DNA from: an uncultured Rhodobacter sp.
GTDB taxonomy: Bacteria; Pseudomonadota; Alphaproteobacteria; Rhodobacterales; Rhodobacteraceae
Assembly (NCBI GenBank): GCA_937901435.1
Contig: CALGTJ010000028.1
Location: forward strand, 1 to 14,599
Direction of reading: 5' to 3'
Length of the DNA stretch: 14,599 bases
This document shows positions 14,124-14,599 of this stretch, in pieces; position 1 is the first letter of the stretch, and every line of letters starts with the position of its first letter. A program made the translations under genes and the position numbers. The notes under the pieces were generated by a model that did not search any database, had not been told where the DNA came from, and saw only the letters and a program-made list of their open reading frames with translations.

Positions 14124-14599
14124 ATGAGCGAGACCCCCGTAAAGACCAAAGTCGACGGCCATGTGCTTGAAGTGACGCTGGAGCGGCCAAAGGCCAATGC
14201 AATCGACCTTAAGACCAGTGTGATCATGGGAGAGGTCTTTGCCGGGTTTCGCGACGATCCGGACCTGCGGGTCGCGATCATCACCGGTGGGGGCGAGAAA
14301 TTCTTTTGCGCAGGCTGGGATCTCAAGGCCGCCGCAGACGGGGACGCGGTCGATGGCAATTACGGTGTGGGCGGCTTTGGCGGGTTGCAGGAATTGCGCG
14401 GGCTGAACAAACCGGTGATTGCCGCCGTCAATGGCATCTGCTGCGGGGGCGGGCTGGAACTGGCGCTGAGCGCGGATATCATACTTGCGGCGGATCACGC
14501 GAGCTTTGCCTTGCCAGAGATCCGGTCGGGGACGGTGGCAGATGCGGCCAGCATCAAGCTGCCAAAGCGCATTCCCTATCATATCGCCATGGAAATGCT
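14124..14599 (+). CDS. caiD: CaiD-like crotonobetainyl-CoA hydratase (carnitinyl-CoA dehydratase), 3' partial
   Basis: Crotonase-fold enzymes of this type hydrate crotonobetainyl-CoA to L-carnitinyl-CoA. The ribosome site GAGGAG (14111-14116) lies 7 bases before the ATG. The window ends after 158 of an expected 260 or so residues. The visible part follows E. coli CaiD closely: RPKANAID (21-28), [11 protein letters not shown] (37-47), [19 protein letters not shown] (49-67), KPVIAAVNG (96-104). Both CaiD catalytic glutamates are kept: Glu112 ([11 protein letters not shown]) and Glu132 (FALPEIRSG), matching Glu111 and Glu131. After Glu132 the sequence departs from E. coli CaiD ([12 protein letters not shown] in place of IVPDSGGVLRLPK). 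It sits 19 bp behind the acyl-CoA synthetase in an apparent operon. A general enoyl-CoA hydratase role remains possible. Confidence 0.88.
   Translation, partial: MSETPVKTKVDGHVLEVTLERPKANAIDLKTSVIMGEVFAGFRDDPDLRVAIITGGGEKFFCAGWDLKAAADGDAVDGNYGVGGFGGLQELRGLNKPVIAAVNGICCGGGLELALSADIILAADHASFALPEIRSGTVADAASIKLPKRIPYHIAMEM

Overview
The window looks like chromosomal DNA of a marine-type alphaproteobacterium, most likely Rhodobacterales (roseobacter group). This rests on the high GC content, strong GGAG-type ribosome sites, roseobacter-style protein families, and a terminator-like repeat (GAGGTATTTTT followed by GCCAGATGAA) that I recall from that order. No rRNA, tRNA, CRISPR array, insertion sequence or phage block was found. 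Genes fill most of the window.

Layout. (1) 1-1728 (+): 3' part of a periplasmic-type protein of unknown function with three proline-rich repeat linkers and two caspase-associated-type repeats. (2) 1789-2451 (-): a small membrane protein with three N-terminal membrane helices and a cyclic-nucleotide-binding-like (Popeye-type) domain. (3) 2567-3679 (-): glutathione-dependent formaldehyde dehydrogenase. It diverges across a 311-bp control region from (4) 3991-5391 (+), a selenium-binding-protein/methanethiol oxidase family enzyme, and (5) 5399-6070 (+), a membrane protein with a histidine in each of several membrane segments. (6) 6153-6767 (+): GH25 lysozyme without a signal peptide. (7) 6916-7419 (+): pseudoazurin with all four type-1 copper ligands. 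(8) 9766-7426 (-): a three-gene set of acyl carrier protein, ketoacyl-ACP synthase and MaoC-type dehydratase. It diverges across only 63 bp from (9) 9830-10552 (+), a PlsC-type acyltransferase, followed by (10) 10637-11797 (+), an acyl-CoA dehydrogenase. (11) 11798-12073: a structured spacer with several hairpins and an inverted pair of the terminator-like repeat. (12) 12074-14104 (+): a fused ADP-forming acyl-CoA synthetase, then (13) 14124 to the window end (+), a CaiD-like crotonobetainyl-CoA hydratase cut by the edge.

How the genes fit together. Methanethiol oxidase makes formaldehyde, hydrogen sulfide and hydrogen peroxide, and the divergent gene encodes the standard enzyme for disposing of formaldehyde. 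The pair therefore reads as a methanethiol-oxidation plus formaldehyde-clearance module, fitting an organism that meets methanethiol from DMSP. The second theme is acyl-thioester chemistry: a partial type II fatty-acid or polyketide-like set next to a lipid acyltransferase, and a CoA-dependent catabolic set (synthetase, dehydrogenase, CaiD-like hydratase) possibly acting on carnitine-like or other short acyl-CoA substrates. The best candidates for new biology are the membrane partner of the methanethiol oxidase, the noncanonical ACP with its synthase and dehydratase, the acyl-CoA dehydrogenase with Asp in place of the usual catalytic Glu, and the inverted terminator-like elements ahead of the synthetase gene.
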